Part shown: one piece after another, positions 5,654 to 14,319 of the stretch
How positions within the stretch are numbered: position 1 is the stretch's first letter
How the letters are laid out: the number at the start of each line of letters is the position of its first letter
Assembly (NCBI GenBank): GCA_035361075.1
Contig: DAOSBX010000044.1
Coordinates: 1 to 25,039 of the forward strand
Origin: Candidatus Hydrogenedens sp.
GTDB taxonomy: Bacteria > Hydrogenedentota > Hydrogenedentia > Hydrogenedentales > Hydrogenedentaceae
Direction: 5' to 3'
DNA: 25,039 nt
Notes under the pieces: generated by a model
What the model saw: the letters and a program-made list of their open reading frames with translations, nothing else
Databases searched by the model: none
Told to the model about the DNA's origin: nothing
Position numbers and translations under genes: made by a program

Positions 5654-8275
5654 ATGTCACTATCAATGCTTAGCACAGGAATACCTGAATTTGACCGAAT
5701 ATTAAGAGGGCTAATTGCAGGAGACAACGTTGTATTTCGTGGAAATTCAATTGTAGATTATCGCAAGTTTGTAATACCCTTTGTGCAACATGGACATGAA
5801 ACAGCCCGCCCTATCGTCTATTTCAGATACGGAAAACATCAACCTTTACTAAAAGAGACTGACGTTTCCACATATGCAACTGTTACTCCAGATGAAGGAT
5901 TTGAACCTTTCATCAGTCAGGTGCATCAGGTCATAAAAAGCACAGAACGCCGTGCCTTCTACGTTTTCGACCGATTATCCGACCTATCCATTACATGGTT
6001 TAGTGACACGATGCTTTGTAATTTCTTCATGCTAACCTGCCCTTATCTATTTGACCGAGGCGATTTAGCATACTTTTTCCTTGACCGCTCCCAACACACT
6101 CCCGAATCCATCACACCTATACAACAAACCGCACAAATCGTCATTGACCTGTATGACCATAACGAAAATCTATTCATTCGACCCATAAAAGTTCAACAGA
6201 GGCATTCCCCCTCCATGCATATGCTACATTTATGGAAAGACGGAAAAATGAACCCCATTACAGAAAGCCATATTATGGCAAAGGTACTGTCACCTACAAT
6301 AAGCACAACATTAAGTCCAGGTGAAGGACCTACAGATATATGGAACCGCATTTTAGGAGAAGCAAAGTATATCATCCGTTTAGGAGATGAAAAAACAAAA
6401 AGAGAATTAATGGAAATTCTTATCAAGATGATGATAACACGGGAAAAACGAATAACTGAGATGTTTCTGCACTATTTTACGTTAGAAGACCTTGTAGAAA
6501 TCGGTCGGCGTGTTATCGGCACAGGAATGATAGGCGGAAAATCTGTCGGTATGCTACTCGCACAGGCTATATTACGAAAAAGCAACCCAAAATGGAACCA
6601 AAAATTAGAAACACATGATAGTTTTTATGTCGGCTCCGATGTATATTACACCTTTCTCGTACGTAATGGCTGTTGGTGGGCACGAGAACAACAAAAAGAA
6701 TTAGAAAGTTTTCTCCCAGGAGCTGAGCGAATTCGTAGACGTATCATCACGGGCGAATTTCCCGAAGATATTGATATGAAATTTGAACAAGTTCTGGAAT
6801 ACTTCGGTTCTTCACCTATTATTGTTCGTTCCAGCAGTTTATTAGAAGATAATTTCGGAAATTCTTTCGCTGGGAAATATGAAAGTGTCTTCTGTGCCAA
6901 TCAAGGTTCAACAAGGCAAAGACTGGAAGATTTCAAAGCAGCCGTTCGCACCGTATATGCCAGCACTGTCAGTGAAGAAGCATTATACTATCGAAAACGG
7001 CGAGGTCTTCTGGACAAAGACGAACAAATGGCTCTCTTGGTTCAACGCGTATCTGGAGCACAGCATGGAAGATTATATTTTCCCAATATCGCAGGTGTGG
7101 GTTTTTCATACAATCCCTACGTATGGTCCCCAGAAATTGACCCTAAAGCAGGTATGTTACGTCTGGTATTCGGATTAGGCACACGAGCAGTCGACCGTTC
7201 GGATGACGACTACACAAGAATTGTTGCACTTAACGAACCCCTTTTGCGTCCTGAAGGTTCAACAAAAGAGCAAAAAAGATACTCTCAACAAAAGGTAGAT
7301 GTTATTGATTTGGACGGTAACCGCCTCATTTCTATGCCTGTGCAGGATATTGTCCCACAATGTGAGGGAATTCCATTAGAACTTTTCGTGGCTCAAGATT
7401 TCGAAGCAGAACGATTCTATAGAGAACGTGGACAAAAAATGCCTCCTCAATGGAAAATCCGTTTTGATTCGCTTCTTACCGAAACGTCATTCACCACAGA
7501 TATGCATGAAATACTTATGTCATTGGATAATGCATACCAGAACCCTGTAGATGTAGAATTTACTGCAAATTTTAAAAGTGATAAAGATTTCTATATCGAC
7601 ATTGTTCAATGCAGACCTTTACAGGTCAGCGACCGCTCCGAACTTCTTTCTGAACCTACTATCGAAGAGAAAACAGACCTGATTATTCAAACAGACGGTC
7701 CTATTATTGGAAGAAGCCGTTCCAATCAGGTGCATCGGATTATCTATGTAGTTCCTCATGTCTACGGAGAACTCCCTATATCCGAACGCTACACTGTCGC
7801 TCGTGCCATTGGCACTTTAAACCAAATACCCCCTCTCATTGCAGGAGACCCTATTGTGGTCCTCATCGGACCAGGAAGATGGGGAACCAGCACACCTTCG
7901 TTAGGAGTGCCCGTTAGCTTCTCTGAGATTAGTTCAGTCTCTTTCTTGTGTGAAATTGTAGCCATGAGAGAAGATTTAACTCCCGATGTGTCTTTAGGAA
8001 CCCATTTCTTTAGCGAATTGGTAGAATCAGACCTATTATATTTTGTTCATTTCCCCAATAGAGAAACTCACTGGTTCAATGAGCAGTTATTAACTCACTT
8101 GCCCAATAAATTAAAGGAAATATCACCAGGTCTGGAAAAATACGAAAATTTAATCAAAGTTTACGATTTCCCCCCTGAATCTGAAAAAACATGTCATATG
8201 TACGCAAATACATTCGACCAAAAACTCATCCTGTACCTAAAAAATGAAAAAACAACCGACTCTACTCCAACATAA
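5654..8275 (+). CDS. Degenerate KaiC-like domain fused to PEP/pyruvate-binding ATP-grasp domain
   Basis: Large cytoplasmic protein of 873 residues. Residues about 5-190 resemble the KaiC/RecA fold (LSTGIPEFDRIL opening), but the Walker A stretch is replaced by FRGNSIVDYRK (28-38) without GKT, so this domain probably does not hydrolyse ATP. Residues about 285-670 match the N-terminal ATP-grasp domain of PEP synthase / pyruvate phosphate dikinase: GGKSVGM at 294-300, IVRSSSLLED at 390-399 and SFAGKYES at 404-411. The swivelling phosphohistidine domain and the PEP-binding TIM barrel are absent, so it cannot be a complete PEP synthase despite frequent annotation as such. The C-terminal part (about 690-860, with GPGRWGTS) is an uncharacterised domain. 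The ATG has AAGGAA ten bases upstream. It is divergent from the PilZ gene across a 106-base AT-rich gap. The reaction is unknown. Confidence 0.8.
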   Translation: MSLSMLSTGIPEFDRILRGLIAGDNVVFRGNSIVDYRKFVIPFVQHGHETARPIVYFRYGKHQPLLKETDVSTYATVTPDEGFEPFISQVHQVIKSTERRAFYVFDRLSDLSITWFSDTMLCNFFMLTCPYLFDRGDLAYFFLDRSQHTPESITPIQQTAQIVIDLYDHNENLFIRPIKVQQRHSPSMHMLHLWKDGKMNPITESHIMAKVLSPTISTTLSPGEGPTDIWNRILGEAKYIIRLGDEKTKRELMEILIKMMITREKRITEMFLHYFTLEDLVEIGRRVIGTGMIGGKSVGMLLAQAILRKSNPKWNQKLETHDSFYVGSDVYYTFLVRNGCWWAREQQKELESFLPGAERIRRRIITGEFPEDIDMKFEQVLEYFGSSPIIVRSSSLLEDNFGNSFAGKYESVFCANQGSTRQRLEDFKAAVRTVYASTVSEEALYYRKRRGLLDKDEQMALLVQRVSGAQHGRLYFPNIAGVGFSYNPYVWSPEIDPKAGMLRLVFGLGTRAVDRSDDDYTRIVALNEPLLRPEGSTKEQKRYSQQKVDVIDLDGNRLISMPVQDIVPQCEGIPLELFVAQDFEAERFYRERGQKMPPQWKIRFDSLLTETSFTTDMHEILMSLDNAYQNPVDVEFTANFKSDKDFYIDIVQCRPLQVSDRSELLSEPTIEEKTDLIIQTDGPIIGRSRSNQVHRIIYVVPHVYGELPISERYTVARAIGTLNQIPPLIAGDPIVVLIGPGRWGTSTPSLGVPVSFSEISSVSFLCEIVAMREDLTPDVSLGTHFFSELVESDLLYFVHFPNRETHWFNEQLLTHLPNKLKEISPGLEKYENLIKVYDFPPESEKTCHMYANTFDQKLILYLKNEKTTDSTPT

Positions 8276-8310
8276 ATGTTAAGCACATTACTCCCTTAAT
8301 ACAGGCTACA

Positions 8311-10275
8311 TTAATCGTTATTGCTCATCAAAGTTAGGTTTTGTTTCTTCTCAGAGACGCTAATATAAACACCAGAGAGAACAAACAAAACTTCAATTAA
8401 CCAGAAAATAAGAAGGGAATTCCATGCTCCGCGAGTGAAACCATAGCTATGTAAACCCACACCTAATAAGTTAACTCCCCACCATGAGAAAGAAACTACG
8501 ACACCTAAAATAATAGACCCCAATGCCTCGCCAAGACTCTTAATAAGTTTTCCTAAGTGAGCATGGATCACAATCAAGCACCATAATACAATCAATAACG
8601 CCCCGTTCTCTTTCGGGTCCCAGCCCCAGAACCGTCCCCAACTCTGTAACGCCCAAATACCTCCTAATACAGTGCCCACAAAGGAAAAGAAAAAACAAAA
8701 ACAAATAGTCCCATATATCCCTCGTGAAAGTCGTTTATAAAAGTTCGTATCAGTTTTCTTAAGCCCCAACAATTTCCCCAAAATCCAGACATGCCCAAAA
8801 GCACTGGCTAATAAACCTGCACCATAGCCAATAACAATAGTCGTTACATGGATAGTAAGCCAAAAATTAGTGTCCAATACCGCTACAAGGCTGGGCATCG
8901 TGTCCGTGCCTTCTTTCATCTCATATCGATTAGCCAAAAACAATCCCAATAATCCCAAAAAACTGGCAAGACTTAATGAAATATTATCTTTAGTAAACCA
9001 CTCAATGATAAACGCCAGAAGAACCGCCGTGGCGGTAGAAAATAAAATGGTTTCATATAGAGTTGTTACTGGAGGACGTCCACGGATAATACAACGAAAA
9101 GTAATAGCAATAATAAGCAATAGTAAAGCAAGCGTGTTGACCGAAAAAACACTGAACTTCAATACTCGATTCTCAACAGAAAGCCACCATATTGCCGTTA
9201 GAACCAAAGCAAGGAAAAATATCCATTGGCTATAGAATAAAAATTTTCCTTTATAATACAACACTTCCAGATTTATCTTTTTCCCCTCTCCTCTTATCTC
9301 TGCCATCGTAGTAATATCGTGCACTAATTGTGCTAATAATTTTCCAAATTCCTCCGAATTTCCTTTTTTCAGTTCTAATTTTGTAAAAAGCAAAAAGAGA
9401 TGAATGTCTGGTATATCTTCAACAGATGGGTCAAAAATTTGAATAACCGTGTCTAAGGGAGAAAGCCATTCTTTTTCAGATGGATTTGCTGGAGGAATAA
9501 CAGTAAAGTGCTCTGCACTATGAACAAGCTGACTTACTTCGCCTAATAAATTCCGAATGGTTGATAATGCCTCTTTCGTTTGTTCCTCATTCATCGTTTG
9601 AGAAAGTTCTTTGAGTTTCTTCTTTATCTCAGGGAATATCTCAATAATTTCCGATAAAAAAACCTCTTTTTTTTCAGGGAAAAATTGGGAAAGTAAGGAG
9701 TCTGATGAAAGTGAATATTTATATCGAGCAAAGTCCAGATAACCTATTATTTCTTCAAAAATCAGCACATTATCTGCCAAATTGAGAACCTGCTCCTGAA
9801 TACGTGTTCGCTGAGAAGGATGTATCTGAGAATATCTCTGTGCTTGACTCATCAACTCTTCACGGGCAGGAATTAATTCATTGTAAGCATAACGGTCTCG
9901 CTTCTTTTCATGCCCCTTCAACCCGAGATTTTCTAAAACTGATAAATCATGAACAATAAAAACTGGATACTGCCTGGCTATATCAGGATAAAAAAGACAA
10001 TCTATAAACCACTCCGTCGGAGACAAATTTCTACCTGCCTGATTTTTTATGGAGGTTTTGCCACTCAATCGTAAAAGTAAAAATCGGGCATGGGTACTCA
10101 ACGGCTTTATTCGTCCATCAGACTGAATAGGTAATTTTTCAGCCAATGCTATTATTTCTTTGTCCCATTGGGGCGCGATTAATTCAGCAGTTTGATGAGC
10201 CTCTGGAGATAACTCTTCGGTAGTTAAAAAACCGAATCCAGAAAGAATGACAGATGATATTAGGAGAAAAGTCAT
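8311..10275 (-). CDS. ccsA: CcsA/ResC-like System II cytochrome c maturation protein
   Basis: Heme-handling integral membrane protein of the CcsBA/ResBC synthase, which carries heme outward and presents it for attachment to apocytochromes c. In the 654-residue form used here, an N-terminal hydrophobic segment (about 1-18) precedes a large extracytoplasmic helical region (about 20-330). A multi-spanning membrane domain follows, with the tryptophan-rich WWD motif WGRFWGWDPKE at about 546-556 and flanking candidate heme-ligand histidines His476 (TIHVTT) and His609 (GLHSYG). PPVTTLYET is the usual CcsA motif. A longer frame opens at 10365, but I place the start at 10275: there ATG overlaps the resB stop as ATGA, and it removes 90 bases of overlap and an unlikely basic extension. 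The large soluble N-terminal region is atypical for a lone CcsA. Confidence 0.9.
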   Translation of the reverse strand: MTFLLISSVILSGFGFLTTEELSPEAHQTAELIAPQWDKEIIALAEKLPIQSDGRIKPLSTHARFLLLRLSGKTSIKNQAGRNLSPTEWFIDCLFYPDIARQYPVFIVHDLSVLENLGLKGHEKKRDRYAYNELIPAREELMSQAQRYSQIHPSQRTRIQEQVLNLADNVLIFEEIIGYLDFARYKYSLSSDSLLSQFFPEKKEVFLSEIIEIFPEIKKKLKELSQTMNEEQTKEALSTIRNLLGEVSQLVHSAEHFTVIPPANPSEKEWLSPLDTVIQIFDPSVEDIPDIHLFLLFTKLELKKGNSEEFGKLLAQLVHDITTMAEIRGEGKKINLEVLYYKGKFLFYSQWIFFLALVLTAIWWLSVENRVLKFSVFSVNTLALLLLIIAITFRCIIRGRPPVTTLYETILFSTATAVLLAFIIEWFTKDNISLSLASFLGLLGLFLANRYEMKEGTDTMPSLVAVLDTNFWLTIHVTTIVIGYGAGLLASAFGHVWILGKLLGLKKTDTNFYKRLSRGIYGTICFCFFFSFVGTVLGGIWALQSWGRFWGWDPKENGALLIVLWCLIVIHAHLGKLIKSLGEALGSIILGVVVSFSWWGVNLLGVGLHSYGFTRGAWNSLLIFWLIEVLFVLSGVYISVSEKKQNLTLMSNND

Positions 10276-11426
10276 GAAACTTCGTGTGCTCCTCTCGAAC
10301 TTTTCAAAAATCTTATTAATTTTTGGGAAAAATGTAATAATAAACCTATAGAAACAATGATACATGAATATAGAGGAACCTGCTCTGCAGGGTTCTTAGT
10401 TACTGCAAGAACAGAATAAACAGGTGAGGTAGAATTATCATTCACTGTTCCCCAGGACGCTTGATACAATGTAAAACCTTGAAAACGTAACGGCTCATTC
10501 ATCCGTATTACGGTTCTCTGTTCCCAACCCCCAGTAGAATACACCACCTCACTTGCAAAGAATCGCGGTTTATTAGTTTTCGGATAAAATTCTTTAATAA
10601 ATTTTTCTAATCTTACAGAAAATGGTAGTTCCATTCTTTGGTGTCGTATCCCCATTGAATACAATTCATCCCCTATCTCAAAAACCCATGGCTGTTTCTC
10701 ACCTCCCCAGAGTATACCCAAATGATGTTGTTCCCTGGCAGAAACTTCTACATAGATGCCCGCAAAATTTAATTCTTCTTCCCGTTCCGAAGGTGCAGAC
10801 TCTAACAGAACCCCCTGAATACCCTGTTCTACACCAGGAACAGCAAATCGAGGTCTGGCATTTTTCATGAAACGCATTAATGTTATCTCAAATAGTAATT
10901 CTTTTGAAAAAAACCTTCTACGCATAGCACCGTGTATCTTGGAAAACTGTTCTTGTGGAATAATCCACTCGGTAAGAGGCGTCTTCCTTTCCTTATCCAA
11001 TTTCCAGATATAAATTTCCCATCTCCTTGTGTCCTCAAATGTACTTTTTGTCTCACCTTCAAACAAAGTTATTTGACCATAATCCCCCCAGAACTCACCC
11101 CAAAAACCACCAAGAATAAGTAAAATAACACCCCCATGGGCAATGAGCATCCCTGGCTTTTTAATACTTTTCGGGGCTAATAGGACTCCACCTACAAATA
11201 AATTCAACAACAAAAGCACCATCAGCAGACCTCCCCCAGGTAAAGGAAGAGGTATATAATTACCCAGCCAGTGCAATACGAAAATAGACTCAAAATATTT
11301 CTTTTGAATCTCGTAAATACCATGCTCCGTTTGAGCCAGAGTCCCAAAAAATACAATCACCATCAGAAAGAAAAGTATCACAACCGATAATTTATACGAC
11401 CCTAAAAATCGGAGAAATCCTTTCAT
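10272..11426 (-). CDS. resB: ResB/Ccs1-family cytochrome c biogenesis protein
   Basis: Partner of the CcsA-like protein in System II cytochrome c maturation; in this family ResB binds or reduces the apocytochrome and joins heme delivery. The 384 residues have the ResB topology: hydrophobic segments at about 12-30, 66-84 and 92-110, a large beta-rich extracytoplasmic domain (about 115-350), and a last transmembrane helix near 353-375. The FEIGDEL and LRFQGFTLYQASW stretches are typical of the ResB soluble domain. At 384 residues it is on the short side for the family. The ATG start has GGAAG about seven bases upstream. Its TGA overlaps the ccsA ATG, and it begins 22 bases after the lipoprotein gene, so the three form an operon. 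Confidence 0.88.
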   Translation of the reverse strand: MKGFLRFLGSYKLSVVILFFLMVIVFFGTLAQTEHGIYEIQKKYFESIFVLHWLGNYIPLPLPGGGLLMVLLLLNLFVGGVLLAPKSIKKPGMLIAHGGVILLILGGFWGEFWGDYGQITLFEGETKSTFEDTRRWEIYIWKLDKERKTPLTEWIIPQEQFSKIHGAMRRRFFSKELLFEITLMRFMKNARPRFAVPGVEQGIQGVLLESAPSEREEELNFAGIYVEVSAREQHHLGILWGGEKQPWVFEIGDELYSMGIRHQRMELPFSVRLEKFIKEFYPKTNKPRFFASEVVYSTGGWEQRTVIRMNEPLRFQGFTLYQASWGTVNDNSTSPVYSVLAVTKNPAEQVPLYSCIIVSIGLLLHFSQKLIRFLKSSRGAHEVS

Positions 11427-11448
11427 CTTATTACTTCCATATCACTGT

Positions 11449-12204
11449 TTAATTTTTTAGCGAAAGTGAATTACATAATTTAATAAAGTTATCCCTTTGA
11501 AGAGCAACTTCCTTTTCAGACCCCGTCATCTTTACAAACAACGTCTGATTCTCCAATGAACAAACCGCACCTAAAAGACGATAATTCTCATGACGAACCC
11601 CTTGCATATCCTCATAGGTACCCGTAATGTCCAAAAGTTTGCATTGCCTCCCTAAAATAGTAATATCCACAAGTTGCTCAAGAGCCCGAGCATCCATATC
11701 CTGTTTGCCCATCTGATTTGCCCACCGTTTTAGATTTGCTTCTATTCCTCCTGCTTGTGACATCAATACACTAATATAACATTCCCATCCCGAATGTTCA
11801 CCACCATTAAATGAAACAACCCGCATCGGTTTGCTTGTATCTTCACACCAACCCTCTGGCGTTACCCATTCCAATTCCAATTTACCAAAACCACCCGCAG
11901 TAAAAGAGGAACTCCCCATATCCATTTTATTTTCACCACTACCTGCCTTCTGTCCCTCTTTTTCCGATGCACTCGCTTCAGACGAAACATCTTTAATAGC
12001 CCCTATCCCCGATTCATCCCGATTCTCCACATCCACAGGAAGCAAACCCAACCGTTGAGACGTCGGTAATGGCGTTACCACTCCCCCTGACTCCAAAGGA
12101 GAAACCGACTTCTTCTGAACAATCTCTGTCCTTTCCTCATTTACACAACCACACACCAGATAAAACACAACAAATACACCTAAACTCAAACTTAAATAGC
12201 GCAT
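11449..12204 (-). CDS. Predicted lipoprotein of unknown function linked to resB-ccsA
   Basis: Predicted envelope lipoprotein of 251 residues. The frame is open back to 12321, but the signal peptide starts at the ATG at 12204 (MRYLSLSLGVFVVFYLVCGC), with AGGA six bases upstream. The lipobox is VCGC, with the lipidated Cys at residue 20; Cys at the -2 position is unusual. A low-complexity Ser/Glu/Gly linker follows to about residue 105. The C-terminal domain opens with WVTPEGWCEDTSKPMRVVSF and contains an ANLKRWANQMG motif. This W-TPEGW...MR pattern resembles an uncharacterised family I associate with PVC-type genomes, from memory. As first gene of a tight operon with resB and ccsA, a role in c-type cytochrome maturation or respiration is plausible but unproven. 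Confidence 0.75.
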   Translation of the reverse strand: MRYLSLSLGVFVVFYLVCGCVNEERTEIVQKKSVSPLESGGVVTPLPTSQRLGLLPVDVENRDESGIGAIKDVSSEASASEKEGQKAGSGENKMDMGSSSFTAGGFGKLELEWVTPEGWCEDTSKPMRVVSFNGGEHSGWECYISVLMSQAGGIEANLKRWANQMGKQDMDARALEQLVDITILGRQCKLLDITGTYEDMQGVRHENYRLLGAVCSLENQTLFVKMTGSEKEVALQRDNFIKLCNSLSLKN

Positions 12205-12258
12205 CCTCATTCCTATCACTTTATGTCTTGTAAACCTTAATAAGATAACGAAAGAATT

Positions 12259-12289
12259 ATTATATACATTCCTATATAAATGTACACAA
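12259..12289 (-). promoter_or_regulatory. Possible promoter of the lipoprotein-resB-ccsA operon
   Basis: Minus-strand TATAAT (12264-12259) with TTGTGT (12289-12284) at a long 19-base spacing. The -10 box is a consensus match and the -35 box is weak. It lies 55-85 bases upstream of the chosen lipoprotein start, and supports that start over the far-upstream one at 12321, which would lie before the promoter. Confidence 0.4.
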
Positions 12290-12436
12290 TAGGGAAATCT
12301 ATCCATAAAAATAAAAACCACCCATCTTTACATAATTTCAACACGACATTTCTCTGTGCTTATTCGCACCGATTCACGCAATTGTGATTAAAACCAAAAA
12401 ATCTTTTTAATGCTTATATTTCTAACATCCGTGTTA

Positions 12437-13801
12437 TTACACAGGTAATTGCCATCCTTCACGATATGGCTTACTTATCATAGCATTGGCTTCATCGTCG
12501 CCAACAAACTTCCCTTCCGCCATATTATAGACTATTTTCCGTCCCAACCGTTGGGCAATACAACCCAAAAGCACCACTTCTGTAAGTGGTCCAGCATAGT
12601 CAAAGTTTGAGCAAGCAGGCTCTCCTCCTTTGCACGCTTCCAACCAATTGCGATAATGATTAGAACCACTAACACGAGGAAGAATTGGGTCAGGTTTCTT
12701 ATAATCATTCATACGCGACTCAGGTAGTAATCTTGCCTTCCCACCATATTCACCCGCAGTTAAATACCCCTTGGTACCGATAAATAAAGACCCATTATCA
12801 CCATCACCTAAAGGTTCGTCTTCTGGAATATCAGCGGGACGTTTCGGTTTATTTCCCTTATCGTACCAATAAACATCCACAGGTCCCATCCCTTCCCGTT
12901 CAGAAAAATGATATTTTACAATAGACCAAACAGGATAGGTCTGAGAATTACGTCCTTCCGCACCAACAATTTCGATAGTAACTTCCTTAGCCTTGTCTAA
13001 CTTTAATGCCCAGAACGCAGGGTCCATAATATGACACCCCATATCGCCAAGTGAACCACAACCAAAATCTATCCAACCCCGCCAATTGTGAGGTGCATAC
13101 CCATGATTATATGGACGCATAGGAGCAGGCCCTATCCACAAATTCCAATCCATAGACGGGGGAATTGGCTCTTCAGGCAATGGATTCGGAGTCCCTTGAC
13201 CCCATCCATCCCTCGGACGGTCTGTCCAAATGTGTGCCTCCTTAACATCACCTATAGCCCCTGTCCAAATCATCTCGCACACCTCACGAGCACCGATGCC
13301 AGAATGTCCCTGATTACCCATTTGTGTCGCCACCTTCATCTCCTGTGCCGTTTTCCGAAGAAGCTTCGCCTCAGCAATCGTATGCGTCATAGGCTTCTGC
13401 ACATACACATGCTTCCCTAATTTCATTGCAGTATAAGCAATCGTTGCATGGGAATGGTCTGGAGTAGAAATCGTTACCGCATCTATTTCTTTACCCATCT
13501 CATCAAACATCTTCTTGAAATCTTGGTAAACTTTTGCATTCGGAACACGCTTAATTGTTTCACTGGCATAATCAAGGTCAACATCACACAATGCCACAAT
13601 ATTCTCTCGCGAACAGGAAAGAATATCCTCTCTACCTTTCCCACCTATACCAATACCCGCCAAATTCAATAATTCATTCGGGGAACGTTTACCAGGAACA
13701 ACTTTCGCTGTGTTCGGTTTCTTCTGTGCAAATACTGCACCCATCGCCGTACATGTGCTCACCGTCAAAAAAGCACGCCGTGTCATATTATCTTTCTTCA
13801 T
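12437..13801 (-). CDS. Tat-exported Gfo/Idh/MocA-family oxidoreductase
   Basis: NAD(P)-dependent oxidoreductase of the Gfo/Idh/MocA family, 454 residues, probably acting outside the cytoplasm on a sugar or sugar-derived polyol. The N-terminus is a Tat signal (TRRAFL at 7-12, hydrophobic stretch to about 25). The Rossmann glycine motif is GIGIGGKG at 49-56, followed by ALCDVD. STPDHSHA (112-119) and QKPMTHT (135-141, with Lys136 as the expected catalytic lysine) are hallmarks of the family. The DMGCHIMDP segment forms the usual substrate-side helix. Tat export with a bound cofactor is common for this family in PVC-type bacteria, which often have many paralogues. The ATG start has GGAGG eight bases upstream. 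It is transcribed alone, with 230 bases to the next gene. The substrate cannot be read from sequence. Confidence 0.9.
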   Translation of the reverse strand: MKKDNMTRRAFLTVSTCTAMGAVFAQKKPNTAKVVPGKRSPNELLNLAGIGIGGKGREDILSCSRENIVALCDVDLDYASETIKRVPNAKVYQDFKKMFDEMGKEIDAVTISTPDHSHATIAYTAMKLGKHVYVQKPMTHTIAEAKLLRKTAQEMKVATQMGNQGHSGIGAREVCEMIWTGAIGDVKEAHIWTDRPRDGWGQGTPNPLPEEPIPPSMDWNLWIGPAPMRPYNHGYAPHNWRGWIDFGCGSLGDMGCHIMDPAFWALKLDKAKEVTIEIVGAEGRNSQTYPVWSIVKYHFSEREGMGPVDVYWYDKGNKPKRPADIPEDEPLGDGDNGSLFIGTKGYLTAGEYGGKARLLPESRMNDYKKPDPILPRVSGSNHYRNWLEACKGGEPACSNFDYAGPLTEVVLLGCIAQRLGRKIVYNMAEGKFVGDDEANAMISKPYREGWQLPV

Positions 13802-13880
13802 AAATGTACCTCCAAAATATTAAAATTACAACCACCAAAAAAACGTCCTATATAGACAACACCTCAAAATAAACGGTGTC

Positions 13881-13894
13881 ATTGATACATCAAT
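13881..13894. promoter_or_regulatory. Palindromic operator-like site upstream of the oxidoreductase gene
   Basis: Perfect inverted repeat ATTGAT-AC-ATCAAT (six-base arms, two-base centre), 80-93 bases upstream of the ATG at 13801. Its size and position suit a repressor half-site pair, as expected for a regulated carbohydrate-metabolism gene. No regulator gene is adjacent, and chance occurrence in AT-rich DNA is possible. Confidence 0.3.
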
Positions 13895-14149
13895 CTAAAA
13901 TAATTATAAAGCACCTAAACCCCCCCTGTCTAATATCAACAAAAACTTCCCATACTCTCCTAAACTCACACATAGTCCTCATCCCATCCTGATTCACCTA
14001 ATTTTCATTCCAAAAGAAAATCTCAACCCCTATAAAATTCAGTGAGATAGAAAGAACTACCTTCTTTAATTTTTTATTCATATATTACTAACAACGGCAA
14101 TATTTACCTCTTTTTAACACCTCTACCAAACATAAAAAACGCTTATTAT

Positions 14150-14193
14150 AAAAGGTAAAAGGGTAAAAATAAATCTCTTTTTGATATTTACCC
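14150..14193 (-). terminator. Possible terminator downstream of coaD
   Basis: On the minus strand GGGTAAA (14193-14187) and TTTACCC (14167-14161) can pair around a 19-base AT-rich loop and are followed by TTTTACCTTTTA. The stem is short and poor in GC and lies about 127 bases past the coaD stop, so this is a weak call. Confidence 0.3.
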
Positions 14194-14319
14194 CCACTTT
14201 ATTATCTCATTTGGCCTACGTACATTATAATTTTTTCCATCTCACCCTCCCATTTGTACTATCTATTCTATCTATCTCATTCCAACGGTAAGGATACCAA
14301 TATATTTCAGTTAGGAATG

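Larger units (their letters stand above)
13802..14319. other. 518-bp gene-free stretch between the Gfo/Idh/MocA gene and coaD
   Basis: AT-rich stretch containing the upstream region of the oxidoreductase gene and the downstream region of coaD, both minus strand. I see a palindromic operator-like site (13881-13894), a terminator-like inverted repeat (14150-14193), a run of seven C (13920-13926) and CTAT-rich short repeats near 14258-14278. No convincing gene, tRNA or insertion-element remnant is visible on either strand. Confidence 0.6.

Noticed and set aside
5654..8275. Complete phosphoenolpyruvate synthase
   Set aside because: Only the ATP-grasp part is present; the phosphohistidine and PEP-binding domains are not seen.
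13890..14081. Two consecutive small minus-strand frames (27 and 35 codons) in one frame separated by a single TAG at 13998-14000
   Set aside because: No ribosome site, no recognisable similarity, short; could be a decayed gene, but chance is as likely.
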